A DNA stretch of 64,000 bases from Candidatus Caldilinea saccharophila (GCA_016710365.1 JADJVW010000015.1:135849-199848); one strand, 5' to 3'; positions 1 to 9,470 are shown, counted from the first letter of the stretch. Notes: generated by a model not told the origin, from the letters alone. Numbers and translations: made by a program.

Positions 1-1
1 C

Positions 2-52
2 GACCGTGAGGGCGTGCGCGACATTGCGCTGACCTTCCAGGCAACAAAGTAG
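2..52 (+). CDS. C-terminal end of an unidentified upstream gene (partial)
   Basis: The only open reading that fits the first bases ends at a TAG at 50-52, giving the last 16 residues DREGVRDIALTFQATK. The gene starts outside the window. It lies about 45 bp upstream of an ABC export unit and on the same strand, where a membrane-fusion (HlyD/MacA-like) partner is often found. The visible residues are too few to say so, and no domain can be recognised. Confidence 0.4.
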   Translation, partial: DREGVRDIALTFQATK

Positions 53-98
53 CGCACGCCGCCCTGTTTTCTCCATGCATCGAAGTGAGGACGTTCCA

Positions 99-855
99 AT
101 GGAAACTTTCCCAGCAACAATGCCGGCATCGCTCGCCCCGGCCACCGCGCAGGCTACGGTGGCGCTGGCCCCAGCCCGTGCTTCAGTTGCAGAACTTGTA
201 CAAGATTTACAAAGAGGGCGACATCGAGACCGTCGCCCTGCGCGAGGCGCGGCTGACCGTGCAGCCCGGCGAATTTGTGGCGATTACCGGCCGCTCCGGC
301 GCCGGCAAGAGCACGCTGCTCAGTTTGATCGGCGGACTGGCCACACCCAACGCCGGGCGCGTCGTCATCGATGGGACCGACATTGCGCGGCTGAGCGAGG
401 GCGAACGCGCCGCCTTCCGCCGTGAGCAGATCGGCATTGTCTATCAGGCCGACAACCTGATCTCCTTTCTCACGGCGCAGGAGAATGTCATGGCGCCGCT
501 GCAACTGGCGCGGCGCAAAGATGCCAGACGCCGCGCGCAGGAGCTACTTGCAGAGGTGGGGCTGGCGCAGCGTATGCAGCACCGCCCGGCCATGCTCTCC
601 GGCGGCGAGCGCCAGCGGGTCGCCATTGCGGTTGCCCTGGCCAACGAACCGGCGCTACTCCTCGCCGACGAACTGACCGGCGAACTGGACTCGGCTACGG
701 CGGACAAGGTGATGGCCCTGCTGGCAACGCTGAACGCCAGCCACAAGCTGACGTTGGTGGTCGTGACGCACAACAAGCTGGTCGCCGCCCGTGCCCATCG
801 CCAGGTGCTGATTGCCGACGGGCAACTCTTCGAACAGGCGGCAGCACATGGCTGA
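99..855 (+). CDS. ABC transporter ATP-binding protein (MacB/LolD type), frameshifted near the N-terminus
   Basis: ATPase subunit of an FtsX/MacB-type exporter. The body shows Walker A GRSGAGKS, a Q-loop (YQADN), the signature LSGGERQR and a Walker B region LLLADELTGELD, in which the usual DEPTGNLD is altered at two places. The best start is the ATG at 99, which has the ribosome site GAAGTGAGGA at 82-91. That frame leaves the conserved domain around 165-175. Removing one C from the run in GGCCCC restores a single reading (...ALAQPVLQLQNLYKIY...). Without correction the conserved frame has only GTG at 85 or 178 and no good ribosome site. The gene overlaps the next ATPase by 8 bp, so the two are translationally coupled. 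The transport substrate is unknown; lipid, peptide or drug export are all possible for this family. Confidence 0.85.
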
Positions 856-1543
856 GCCAATTCTGCAAACCATCGATCTCACCCGCCAATACCGGGTGGG
901 GCGCGACATGATTACCGCGCTCGACCGCGTGGACATCACCTTGCGCCGCCATGAGTTTGTCGCCATCATGGGGCCAAGCGGCTGTGGCAAATCTACCCTG
1001 CTCAACCTGATGGGCGGTCTGGACCAGCCCACGGCGGGTACGGTGCTGCTCGACGGGCACAACCTGGCCGGCTATGGCGAAGAACAACTGGCCGCGCTGC
1101 GCCGCAGCAAGATGGGCTTCATCTTCCAGCGCCACGACCTTTTTCCCGTGCTCACAGTGCGCGAGAATGTGGAGTTCCCGCTCTTGCTGGGCGGCGCGCC
1201 AGTGGACGAACGGCGGGCGCGGGCGGAGCAACTGCTGCACACCGTCGGGCTCGCCGACAAGGCGGACTTTCTGCCCGAAGAACTCTCCGGCGGCCAACAG
1301 CAGCGGGTCGGCATCGCGCGGGCGCTGGCGAACGCGCCGGCGATCCTGCTGGCCGACGAGCCGACCGGCAACCTCGACAGCGCCACGGCCGCCGAGATTC
1401 TGGCCGTGCTGACCGAACTGGCGCACACGCATGGACTCACGCTGGTGATGGTGACGCACGACGCCGAAAGCGCGGCGCGCTGCGACCGCATCGTGCGGCT
1501 GAAGGACGGCCACCTCGTGGCCGGAAATGGACGTGAATCATGA
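848..1543 (+). CDS. ABC transporter ATP-binding protein (MacB/LolD type)
   Basis: Second ATPase of the same export unit, 231 aa, the normal length for LolD-like subunits. Walker A is GPSGCGKS, the Q-loop is IFQRHDL, the signature is LSGGQQQR and Walker B is ILLADEPTGNLD, followed by the switch histidine in MVTHD. All catalytic residues are canonical, unlike in the preceding gene, so the pair may form an asymmetric dimer with one altered site. The start ATG at 848 lies within the end of the upstream gene, and the stop overlaps the start of the permease at 1540. All three genes are thus one operon. The cargo cannot be read from sequence. Confidence 0.93.
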   Translation: MAEPILQTIDLTRQYRVGRDMITALDRVDITLRRHEFVAIMGPSGCGKSTLLNLMGGLDQPTAGTVLLDGHNLAGYGEEQLAALRRSKMGFIFQRHDLFPVLTVRENVEFPLLLGGAPVDERRARAEQLLHTVGLADKADFLPEELSGGQQQRVGIARALANAPAILLADEPTGNLDSATAAEILAVLTELAHTHGLTLVMVTHDAESAARCDRIVRLKDGHLVAGNGRES

Positions 1544-4320
1544 CATTCTCCTACGCCTGGCGGCTGGTGATGCGCAACCCACAGCGCACCGCCACCTATC
1601 TCTTTGGTCTAGCCCTCGCTGTGGGGCTTTTTTCCGGCATCCTCTTCTTTGTCGATGTCATGGCGCGCGAGATGACGGCGACGGCGCTGGCGCCGATCAA
1701 GCTGGACATCATCGCCCATGCCACGGCGCCGACCGTCGATGCCGGCGCCGCCGCGCCCGTCATCGCACAGCAGCGCGGCATTGCCGCGGCCGAAGCGGTC
1801 ACGGCGGCCGATTTTGCTTCCGCTGTCAAAGTGGGCGGCACGCACCCGTCGCCCGCGGGGCGCATGTTTGCGCTGCAACCCTCCTACTTTCAAACCTTCG
1901 ATCTGTTGCAGATCAGCGACGGCCAGTTTGACCCGCAGGGCGTCATGGTCAGCGAAGCGATGGCGATTGCCCAGGGCATCCAGGTGGGCGACGCGCTGCA
2001 ACTCACCTTCGCCGGCGTAGCGCAGCCGGTGACGCTGCCGGTGGCCGGGATCGTCAATCTGGACAACGCCGACGTCCTCTTCACCACAGCGACCGAGGCC
2101 GAAAACGCCCTCGTCGCCGACGTGGTCTTTGTCGATAGTGGCTGGTTCCAACAGCAGCTTCAGGCGCCGCTGGCCGCGCAGGCCGCCAACCTGCAGGCGA
2201 CGCCACCGCCCGGTTCCGCCGTTCTCGACCCGCAGGTGCATGTCAGGATCGACCGCAGCCTGCTGCCCGCCGACCCGACGCTGGCCGCGCAACAGACGGC
2301 CTCGCTGCGTCGCTCGGTCGAGGCGCAATTCCCCGGCCAACTCAAGGCGATCGACAATCTCTCCAATGCGTTTAGCGCCGCCAAGAAGGACATCCTCTCG
2401 GCCAAGATTCTCTTCATCTTTCTGGGGCTGCCCGGCGTCGCGCTGGCCGCCTATCTCGCCAAGTTTGCCGCCGAACTCTTCGCCGACACGCAGCGTCGCG
2501 AGCTGAGCCTGCTGCGCACGCGCGGGGCGACGCCGCTGCAAATCAGCCTGATCATTGCCGTGGCCTCGATCCTGCTGGCAATCGGCGGCTCGGTGCTGGG
2601 GATCGGCTTCGGGCTGGTCACGTTGGTCGTCAGCGCCGGCGCGCAGGCGGCGAGCGCGCTCAATCCGCTGGCGCCAGGCTTTGACTGGGGCATGTTCGCC
2701 AACTCGGTGGGGATTGCGTTTCTCGCCGGTCTGGTGCTGACCTTTCTGGCTGCCTTCGTGCCGAGCTTTGGCGCCATGCGCCGCGAGATCACCCAGGAAC
2801 GGCGCATCACCCGCCGCGTGGAAGCGCCGCCGCTGTGGAAGCGCGTCTATCTGGATGTCATCCTGCTCGTGGCCGCGGCGGCGGTGCTGGTGGTGGTGCA
2901 GGTCAACGGTGGCTTCAAACCGTCGGCCAACGAAGCGGCCTCGGTGCAGCTCTCCTTCTACATCTTCCTGGCGCCCTTCTTTGCCTGGGTGGGGCTGGTG
3001 CTGCTCACACTGCGGCTGGTCGAGCGCGGGCTGGGCGCGGCCGGCGCACAGCTTGCCGGTGGCTTCAAGGCGATCTTTGGCGAGATCGGCGAGGTGGCGG
3101 GCAAGTCAATCTCGCGGCGCGCCGCACGCGTGAGCGCGGCCACGGCCGTGATCGCGCTCACGCTCTCCTTTGGCGCCAGTCTGGCGATCTTCCAGCAGAC
3201 CTATCGCAGCGAGAAGCAACTCGATGCACAGTACATCGTCGGCGCCGATATCCGCTTGACGCCGGCCTTGAACACGCCGCAGACTGCGGAGTTTGCGACA
3301 AAGCTAACGGTTCCCGGCGTCACCGGGGCGACCGGGGTTGTACGTGACACGCAGGCGCTGGTCGGCTCTGAAAAAAACACCGTCTACGGCATTGACGCGC
3401 CCTCCTTCCGCCAGGTTGCCTATTTGCCCGACAGCTTCTTTGTCGACGGCGCCGCACAGCAGACCATCGACGCCATGACCAATCGCACCACCAATTACGC
3501 GCCGGGTTCGGCAAAAGAGGTGCTCGACGCGCTGGCCAGCACCCCCAATGGTGTGATCATCTCGGTGGAACAGGCGGAGAAGTACAACATTCTCGTGGGC
3601 GATCCCGTGCTGCTGCGGCTCTACAATCGGGTGACGAACCAGTACACCGATGTCAAGGCCACGGCGGTCGGCCTCTTTGTCTACTTCCCGACCTCGGCGC
3701 AGGATTCGGACTTTATCCTGAACCGTGACTTTATGACGCAGCGTTCGGGCAATTCGTCGATGGGCTACTTCCTGCTCAAGACCGACGGCAAAGCGGCGAC
3801 GCTTGCCGACGTGACGGCGACGCTGGCCGGCCAATTCAAGAATGTGATGCCGGTGCGCATCGAGAGCACCGCGACAGTGGTCAAGACCGAGTCCAGTTCG
3901 CTCACCTCGCTCAACCTCGGCGGCCTGGGCGCGATGGAGCGGCTCTACACGCTGCTCGTTACCTCGGTGGGGCTGGCGATCTTCCTGCTGGCGATGATCA
4001 ACGAGCGTCAGCGGGAGTTCGGCGCCATGCGCGCGCTGGGCGCCAATCTGGGCCAACTGCGCCGCTTTCTCTTCGCCGAGGCGGCGACGATCGGTGGCCT
4101 CAGCCTTGTGATCGGCTTTGTCGTCGGCGTGGGGTTGGCCTACATGCTGGTGATGTTGCTCGGCGTCATCTTCACGATCCCGGCGCAAAGCCTGGCCTGG
4201 CCGGTCGCCGAGTTGGCGCTGCTGGCCGTGTTAGTCGTGGCCGGGATGGCGGTCAGCGCCTATGTCAGCGCCCGGCATCTGGCGCGGATGCGCGTGGTCG
4301 AAGCGCTGCGCGAACTGTGA
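1540..4320 (+). CDS. FtsX-family ABC transporter permease (two FtsX domains)
   Basis: A 926-aa membrane protein that forms the channel or lever part of the ABC unit. The N-terminus has one membrane segment (about residues 15-38), then a large extracytoplasmic MacB-PCD-like region. A first FtsX block with three to four helices lies at about residues 285-405, and two further helices at about 430-490. A second extracytoplasmic region follows at about 550-790, and the last FtsX block lies at about 805-920. This duplicated FtsX layout is common in Gram-positive and Chloroflexota MacB-like exporters that work by mechanotransmission rather than classical transport. It starts 4 bp inside the preceding ATPase gene. 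It ends just before the decayed insertion sequence, so nothing further in the operon is evident. Confidence 0.92.
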   Translation: MTFSYAWRLVMRNPQRTATYLFGLALAVGLFSGILFFVDVMAREMTATALAPIKLDIIAHATAPTVDAGAAAPVIAQQRGIAAAEAVTAADFASAVKVGGTHPSPAGRMFALQPSYFQTFDLLQISDGQFDPQGVMVSEAMAIAQGIQVGDALQLTFAGVAQPVTLPVAGIVNLDNADVLFTTATEAENALVADVVFVDSGWFQQQLQAPLAAQAANLQATPPPGSAVLDPQVHVRIDRSLLPADPTLAAQQTASLRRSVEAQFPGQLKAIDNLSNAFSAAKKDILSAKILFIFLGLPGVALAAYLAKFAAELFADTQRRELSLLRTRGATPLQISLIIAVASILLAIGGSVLGIGFGLVTLVVSAGAQAASALNPLAPGFDWGMFANSVGIAFLAGLVLTFLAAFVPSFGAMRREITQERRITRRVEAPPLWKRVYLDVILLVAAAAVLVVVQVNGGFKPSANEAASVQLSFYIFLAPFFAWVGLVLLTLRLVERGLGAAGAQLAGGFKAIFGEIGEVAGKSISRRAARVSAATAVIALTLSFGASLAIFQQTYRSEKQLDAQYIVGADIRLTPALNTPQTAEFATKLTVPGVTGATGVVRDTQALVGSEKNTVYGIDAPSFRQVAYLPDSFFVDGAAQQTIDAMTNRTTNYAPGSAKEVLDALASTPNGVIISVEQAEKYNILVGDPVLLRLYNRVTNQYTDVKATAVGLFVYFPTSAQDSDFILNRDFMTQRSGNSSMGYFLLKTDGKAATLADVTATLAGQFKNVMPVRIESTATVVKTESSSLTSLNLGGLGAMERLYTLLVTSVGLAIFLLAMINERQREFGAMRALGANLGQLRRFLFAEAATIGGLSLVIGFVVGVGLAYMLVMLLGVIFTIPAQSLAWPVAELALLAVLVVAGMAVSAYVSARHLARMRVVEALREL

Positions 4321-4325
4321 GATTC

Positions 4326-5640
4326 AGTACTTCACGAAACTCACACAAAGATTTTGTGTTGAAAGTCAACCCCCAACTGGTATGGAATGCAGATGTTGGG
4401 GGTCAAAGGGCTTGCGGGTTTTGAGAACGCCATAGGCGAGGTGGAGCAGTTTGCGCATGACGGCGCCGACGACGGCCATTTTGGGCTTGCCGCGCTCAGT
4501 GAGACGTGCATGCAGGTCGGCAATGATAGGATTGAAGCGATGGGCGGAAAGCGCAGGCATAAAGAACAGGGTGCGCAAGTGACGGTTGCCGACTTTGGAG
4601 AGGCGGGGCTTTTTGCGCACGGACGCCGGAGGTGCGCTCAGGGAACCAGGCCCATAGGCGGCGAGGTGGGAAGCCTGACGAAAGCGCGCCACATCCACCT
4701 CAGCCAGGAAGCGGCAGGCGGTGAGAGCCGATGCCTGGAATGGAGCAAAGCAGTTCAATCTGCTGGGCTTTGTCGGGTCCTGGGAGAGCAGTTCGTGCAA
4801 CCCTTTTCGAGCAGTTCGATCTCCGGTTCAGGAAGTCAAGGGTCTTTTGGATGGAGCGACGGAGCGGCGGGGAAGTCAGCCCAGCCGCCAGTTGGTTGCG
4901 CTTGCGTTGGCGGTCTTCCTTGAGCGTGGCGATATGGCGGCTGAGTTCCTGGCTTTCCCGCTCAATGCGCAAAGGCGGTTTCCAGGCCAGGGGCTGTTGG
5001 GTGAAGCGAAATCGGCAATCAGTTGAGCATCCAGCCGGTCATTCTTGTTGCGCCGCAACTTGCTGCGCCCATAGGCGTGAATCTGGGCGGTTGACCAGGC
5101 TCACCTGGTGGCCTTGCGTGCAGGTAATCAGCCAGCGCACGCCATAGCGACCGGTCGCTTCCAGACAGACGTGCAACGCTTCCACCTGGGGTGGCGAGCC
5201 ACTTCACCACACGCTTGAACCCTGGCTGTCGTTGCTGAACCGCTGCGATAGCCTGATTGTCCGCGTCAGCGCTGTGTCAAACGGCCTTGCGACGCCGATC
5301 CCAAGAATATGCATCTCGTTTCCTTTCCCTTGTTCAACTGCTTCCGGGCCGGCTGCCTTCTGTCTGCGAACGCTCTGGTGATTCAGGCTCACCTTGCGGG
5401 GCCGCAACATTTTGTCCGTTCTCGAACAGAGGACCAGGAGCGGGAGCTAATCTTTGTGACGAGTTCTTGGACTGCTGTCACTAACGAACTTCACCACCCC
5501 TTGCCGGAAAATGACAGGCCTTTTATCTGTCACTTTTCCCTATCTGTCAACATACCAGTCACAAAGAACACAAAGAGCCCCATCTTCAACTTTGTGTCTT
5601 TGCGTCTTTGTGTGAGGCAAAATCGTGAACTACTGAGATT
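4326..5640. mobile_element. Decayed IS110-family element lying inside a split palindromic repeat
   Basis: The element holds a minus-strand IS110-type transposase remnant (4366-5314). The bases left of it (4326-4351, CAGTACTTCACGAAACTC then ACACAAAG) are, on the opposite strand, an imperfect match to the bases on the right (about 5607-5637, CTTTGTGTGAGGC then a TCGTGAACTACTG stretch). Together the two flanks look like the two arms of one long hairpin repeat of family A. IS110 and IS1111 elements lack normal terminal inverted repeats and some are known to enter REP-like palindromes, so insertion into such a repeat is a reasonable reading. Exact ends and any core duplication cannot be fixed by eye. 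Confidence 0.6.
4366..5314 (-). pseudogene. IS110-family transposase, multiply frameshifted
   Basis: Reading the minus strand from an ATG at 5314 with a good ribosome site (AAGGGAAAGGAAACGAG), pieces of a DEDD transposase appear in changing frames. The start is MHILGIGVARPFDTAL, then an EATGRYG-like stretch, then RRNKNDRLDAQLIADFA. A helical middle follows, and finally the Transposase_20 region with SKVGNRHLRTLFFMPAL and MRKLLHLAYGVLKTRKPFD. At least three to four frameshifts separate them. The first catalytic Asp of the family (GIDVS) is read as Gly (GIGVA). The protein is therefore not made in full. It differs from other frameshifted genes in the window in having several shifts plus a lost catalytic residue. 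Confidence 0.85.
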
Positions 5641-5651
5641 GGCTTATACTT

Positions 5652-5678
5652 AAAGGGCAACCGCTCCGGTTGCCCTTT
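5652..5678. terminator. Hairpin upstream of the phytase-like gene
   Basis: A perfect 12-bp stem (AAAGGGCAACCG / CGGTTGCCCTTT) with a 3-nt loop lies 24 bp before the ATG at 5702. There is no T-run after it on the plus strand. It may end transcripts or control leader folding of the downstream gene. The rest of 5315-5651 contains the right half of the split repeat and no gene. Confidence 0.5.
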
Positions 5679-5701
5679 GAGACAGATCATAGAGGAACGC
5701 T

Positions 5702-7102
5702 ATGTCCGCCATTCGTCACTCGATTATTTCGTTTGCACTCGTCGCGGCGGTGCTGCTGACGGGTTGCCAATCTGCGGCGGTGACGCCTTCAGACGCGTCG
5801 GCGGCAACAGGGACGGCAACACCATCGCCCTTCCCGGTGATTCCCACCCCTGCGGCGGAGTCACCGGTTGCTGCGCCTGTGGCCGGGAATCCGGTCACGG
5901 GCGTGGTGGCTCGCTATACGTTGCCGCCAACGCCGCTGCGCAGCATCGAGCCGGCAATCGCCAACGACCGCGGCATCCTGCTGGGCGGGATTGGCAGCGA
6001 TCTGTGGCGCGGCCCCGGCGATCCGCCTACCCAATTCTGGATGATCACCGACCGCGGGCCAAACGCCCAGGAAAAGGTGAAGGGCAAGGACCGGCGCGCC
6101 TTCCCCGTGCCCGACTTTGCGCCGGCGATTCTGCGCGTGGCAACCGCCGGCAATGCCATCACGCTGCTGGAGGTGATTCCATTGTCTGGCAGTGACGGCG
6201 CGCCTATCAGCGGCCTGCCCAACCTGCCTGGGCACGACGATAAGGGCTACACCTTTGACGGCGAGACGAAGCTACCCTACGATCCAAGCGGATTGGACCC
6301 GGAAGGGCTGGTGCGCACCCAGCAGGGCGACTTCTGGGCCGCCGACGAATACGCCCCATCGCTGCTGCATATCGCCGCCGACGGTCGTGTGCTCACCCGC
6401 TATGTGCCGCAGGGGCTGGACTATGCCGGCGCGAACTACCCGGTAGCGGCGACATTGCCGGCTTTGTACGCCAGGCGCAACAGCAACCGCGGCTTCGAGG
6501 GACTGGCCCTCAGCCCAGACGAGCGTACGCTCTACGCCGTGCTGCAAAGCCCTCTGGACAACCCGGACAAAAGTGTGCGGGAGAGGGCGCGGCTGACGCG
6601 CATCCTGGCGTTCGATCCGGCGACCGGGCAGTTGCTGGGCGAATATGCCTATCAAATTGAACCGTTCGCCGCCTTTGACCCGCGCGCCAAGGAGCAGTCG
6701 GACATGAAAATTTCCGGGCTTGTCGCCGCCACATCGAATCAACTGCTGGTTCTGGAGCGCACGGACGATGTGGCCAGCGTCTATGCGGTCGACCTCAGCC
6801 AGGCAACCAATCTGTTGGGGAGCGTCTGGGACGATCCCGCCACCACGCCAGGGTTGGAGGCGCTGCTGCACCCTGCCGGCGCCGGCGTCATCCCGCTGCC
6901 CAAAACGCTGGTGGTGAATCTCGCCAACTTGCCCGGCATTCCGGCCAAAATCGAGGGGCTGGCGCTGGTCGATGCCCACACGCTGGCCTTTGCCAATGAC
7001 AATGACTTTGACCTGGGCGGGTTCGACAGTCAGGGCATCAACCAGCCTAATGGCGTGGTCAACGAGATTGTTCTGGTCGCGCTGGCCGCTGCTTTGCCAT
7101 GA
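5702..7102 (+). CDS. Phytase-like / esterase-like beta-propeller lipoprotein
   Basis: A 466-aa exported protein. The first 21 residues are a lipoprotein signal ending in the lipobox LLTGC, followed by a low-complexity Ala/Thr/Pro linker to about residue 70. The rest matches the 'esterase-like activity of phytase' family: FWMITDRGPN near the start, a DPEGLVRTQQGDFWAADEY stretch, then NRGFEGLALSPDERTLYAVLQ. Members are predicted secreted propellers that bind metal and are annotated as phosphoesterases, but few have a proven substrate. Start choice: ATG 5702 with AGAGGAACGCT just upstream. It is followed by a family B repeat and a two-component system. A role in extracellular phosphate capture is possible but unproven. 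Confidence 0.85.
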   Translation: MSAIRHSIISFALVAAVLLTGCQSAAVTPSDASAATGTATPSPFPVIPTPAAESPVAAPVAGNPVTGVVARYTLPPTPLRSIEPAIANDRGILLGGIGSDLWRGPGDPPTQFWMITDRGPNAQEKVKGKDRRAFPVPDFAPAILRVATAGNAITLLEVIPLSGSDGAPISGLPNLPGHDDKGYTFDGETKLPYDPSGLDPEGLVRTQQGDFWAADEYAPSLLHIAADGRVLTRYVPQGLDYAGANYPVAATLPALYARRNSNRGFEGLALSPDERTLYAVLQSPLDNPDKSVRERARLTRILAFDPATGQLLGEYAYQIEPFAAFDPRAKEQSDMKISGLVAATSNQLLVLERTDDVASVYAVDLSQATNLLGSVWDDPATTPGLEALLHPAGAGVIPLPKTLVVNLANLPGIPAKIEGLALVDAHTLAFANDNDFDLGGFDSQGINQPNGVVNEIVLVALAAALP

Positions 7103-7130
7103 TGGATGCGTGCGGAGCTAAAACGCAGAA

Positions 7131-7205
7131 TAGCACGCGGATGACGCGGATCGGGCGGATTTTCGCGGATTTCATCCGAAACTCATCCGTCTAATCCGTG
7201 GGCTA
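7131..7205. repeat. Family B palindromic repeat, copy 1
   Basis: Repeated ACGCGGATGACGCGGAT then GCGGATTTTCGCGGAT on the left side, followed by the inverted right side CATCCGTCTAATCCGTGGG. The single strand could fold into a long imperfect hairpin. Close relatives occur at 9331, 11477 and 18542. It fills most of the gap between the phytase-like gene and the response regulator. Confidence 0.75.
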
Positions 7206-7248
7206 TGGAAACCAGGCTGAACAGGTACACTTTTTCTGGGATATTGCG

Positions 7249-7941
7249 ATGCGTTTGTTGTTGGTAGAAGATGATCATAAGATCTCAAGCTATGTCAAAC
7301 GAGGACTGGAAGAGGAAGGCTACGCGGTCGATGTGGCCTACAGCGGGCGCGACGGGCTGGACTGGGCGCTGGCAACGCCCTACGACCTGCTGATTCTGGA
7401 TGTCATGCTGCCCGAACTGGATGGCTTCAGCGTCTGTCGCCGGGTGCGCCAACAAGGGATTCACGCGCCGGTGCTGATGCTGACCGCGCGCGACGCCGTC
7501 GACGACCGCGTGGATGGGCTGGACGCCGGCGCCGACGACTATCTGGTCAAACCCTTTGCCTTTCGCGAATTACTGGCGCGGCTGCGGGCGTTGCTGCGCC
7601 GGGCTGCCGACGCACCCAAAGTTACCCTCCTGCAGGTCGCCGATCTCACGCTCGACACGCGCACGCAGCGTGTCCAACGCGCGGGCCGCACGATCGAACT
7701 CACGGCCAAGGAGTTTGCCGTCCTCGAGGCGCTGATGCGCGATCCAGGGCGCGTGCTCAGCCGCACCGTCATCGCCGACCATGTCTGGAGCTACGACGCC
7801 TTCAACCAATCCAACGTGATCGATGTCTATATTCGCAACCTGCGCCGTAAAATTGACGACGGCTCCACCGTCAAGCTGATTGAAACTGTGCGCGGGGTGG
7901 GCTATCGCGTGGTGGCGGTGAGCAATGTTGCGTCACGTTAA
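7249..7941 (+). CDS. OmpR-family response regulator
   Basis: A 230-aa DNA-binding response regulator. Receiver domain at about residues 1-115: acidic pair in VEDD, phospho-acceptor Asp in LILDVMLPELDGF, the conserved Thr in MLTARD and Lys in LVKPFAFREL. A winged-helix Trans_reg_C domain follows at about 128-225, ending in IETVRGVGYRV. The ATG at 7249 starts the receiver exactly at MRLLLVEDD; an upstream in-frame ATG or GTG would add residues not seen in the family. It overlaps the kinase gene by 17 bp, so the two are co-expressed. The PepSY protein downstream is a plausible target or partner. Confidence 0.95.
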   Translation: MRLLLVEDDHKISSYVKRGLEEEGYAVDVAYSGRDGLDWALATPYDLLILDVMLPELDGFSVCRRVRQQGIHAPVLMLTARDAVDDRVDGLDAGADDYLVKPFAFRELLARLRALLRRAADAPKVTLLQVADLTLDTRTQRVQRAGRTIELTAKEFAVLEALMRDPGRVLSRTVIADHVWSYDAFNQSNVIDVYIRNLRRKIDDGSTVKLIETVRGVGYRVVAVSNVASR

Positions 7942-9312
7942 ACGCATCCGTGTCCGTTTTGCGCTTTGGACCGCCGGGCTGATCCTGCTGCTGCTCGTAG
8001 CCTTCGGCGCGTTCGTCTACTACCGCGTTGCCCAGGGGCTGACCGACGCCGTCGATGAAGCGCTCAATCTGAGCGCGGCGCAGACCCTGACCGCGCTCAA
8101 CGTCGAGAACGGCGTCATCACGCTGGCCGAAGATTTTCCCGAAGTGGACAACCAGAGCATCGAGATGATGGAGCGCGGGCTGACAGTGCGCGTCCTCGAC
8201 GCCAGCGGTCGGACTGTCCAGGCCTTTGGCCCGCAGCGATCACGCCACCACCTTCCAATTCGCTACAGTCTTCTAGCGCAACGATCCCGATCATCCAGAC
8301 CTTTGCAGCGGGAACCGCGCCGGTGCGCGTCTTGTCGACGCCTGTCCTGGAAGATGGCGCATCGGTCGGCATGGTGCAGACCGCGGCCACACTCGCCACC
8401 GTGGAGGGGACGTTGGCGCGCCTGCTGACTGCACTCTTCGTCGGCGGCGCCGCCCTGACGGTCATTGCGGCGTTGGGCGGCTATGCATTGGCCGCACGCG
8501 CCTTACAGCCCATCGACCAGATGACGCGCACGGCGCGGCGCATCTCGGCGGAAGATCTCTCGGCGCGGCTTGACCTGCCCGCCACCGATGACGAGGTGGG
8601 CCGGCTGGCGGTGACCTTTGACGAAATGTTGGGACGGCTCGACGAATCGTTCCGGCGCGAGCGTCAATTCACCGCCAATGCCTCGCATGAACTGCGCACG
8701 CCGCTGGCCGCCATGCAGGTGATCCTCGGCGTGGTGCGCGCCCAGCCCCGCACCACGCCCGAGTATGAAGCCGCCATCGACGATCTGGCCGACGAAGCCG
8801 AGCGTTTGCAGACGCTGGTTGATCGGCTGCTCTATCTTGCCCGGCGCGATGCCCAGCGCAGCGATCTGCGCAAGCCGGTGGATCTCACCTTCTTGCTGGC
8901 CGATATCGTCGATTCGCTGGAACCGTTAGCCGCACAAAAGGGTATTGCGCTGACGCTGCGGACGCCAGCAAGATTGATGATTCAGGGCGATAGTGACAGC
9001 CTGGCGCGCCTGTTCGTCAATTTGCTCGACAATGCCATCAAATATACGCAACAGGGCGGCGTCTCCGTCAGCGCCGCCGCCCACACCGACGGGGCGACGG
9101 TGACGGTCAGCGACAGTGGCGTCGGGATTGCCGCGGAACATCTGCCCCACCTCTTTGATCGCTTCTATCGCGTCGATGCCGCGCGCACCACGCGCGGCGC
9201 CGGGCTTGGGCTGGCGATTGCGCATGACATTGCCCAGGCGCATGGCGGCGACATCGCGGTCTCCTCACAGATTGGGCAAGGCGCCACCTTTACGGTGCAT
9301 CTGCTCAGCTAA
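7925..9312 (+). CDS. Two-component sensor histidine kinase, one frameshift
   Basis: Membrane kinase of about 460 aa. Order: membrane helix (residues 11-34), short extracytoplasmic sensor, second helix (about 160-185), HAMP, then the H-box FTANASHELRTPL, N-box NLLDNAIKYT, G1 DSGVGIA and G2 RGAGLGLAIA. All catalytic residues are present. The first part (7925 to about 8232) and the rest (from about 8233) are in different frames. Adding one base in the C-run of TTTGGCCCGCAGC joins them as ...QAFGP-AAITPPP... within the sensor. A single-base sequence error is the simplest reading; if real, the kinase would be cut before its catalytic domain. It overlaps the response regulator start to stop and is its cognate partner. 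Confidence 0.88.
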
Positions 9313-9330
9313 AAGATTCTCTACAGGTAT

Positions 9331-9470
9331 CTTATTCAGCCGGATAAGCATAGAACGCGGATGGTGCGGATTGGGCGGATCAGCGCGGATTCAGATCAGC
9401 GAAAATCCGCCCAATCCGCGTCATCCGCGTTCCATTGGTTGAACGATGCTTGTCCCGCCTGAATAAGCGG
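9331..9470. repeat. Family B palindromic repeat, copy 2, with an outer pair of arms
   Basis: Inner arms: AACGCGGATGGTGCGGAT with GGGCGGAT on the left, and ATCCGCCCAATCCGCG with TCATCCGCGTT on the right (9353-9432). Outer arms: CTTATTCAGCCGGATAAGCA (9331-9350) against TGCTTGTCCCGCC TGAATAAG (about 9447-9468). The whole stretch could form one long nested hairpin. It occupies the gap between the kinase and the PepSY gene; no gene is seen in 9313-9613. Confidence 0.78.

Noticed and set aside
1609..2541. Long minus-strand open frame opposite the FtsX permease gene
   Set aside because: It mirrors the codon pattern of the permease on the other strand in GC-rich DNA, has no recognisable domain and no ribosome site.
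4387..4923. 178-codon plus-strand frame in the IS region
   Set aside because: It is antisense to the transposase remnant and shows no domain.
5540..5640. Possible short CRISPR-like array (ACAAAG units)
   Set aside because: The units are short, imperfect and inverted, with no regular spacers; they fit the family A hairpin.
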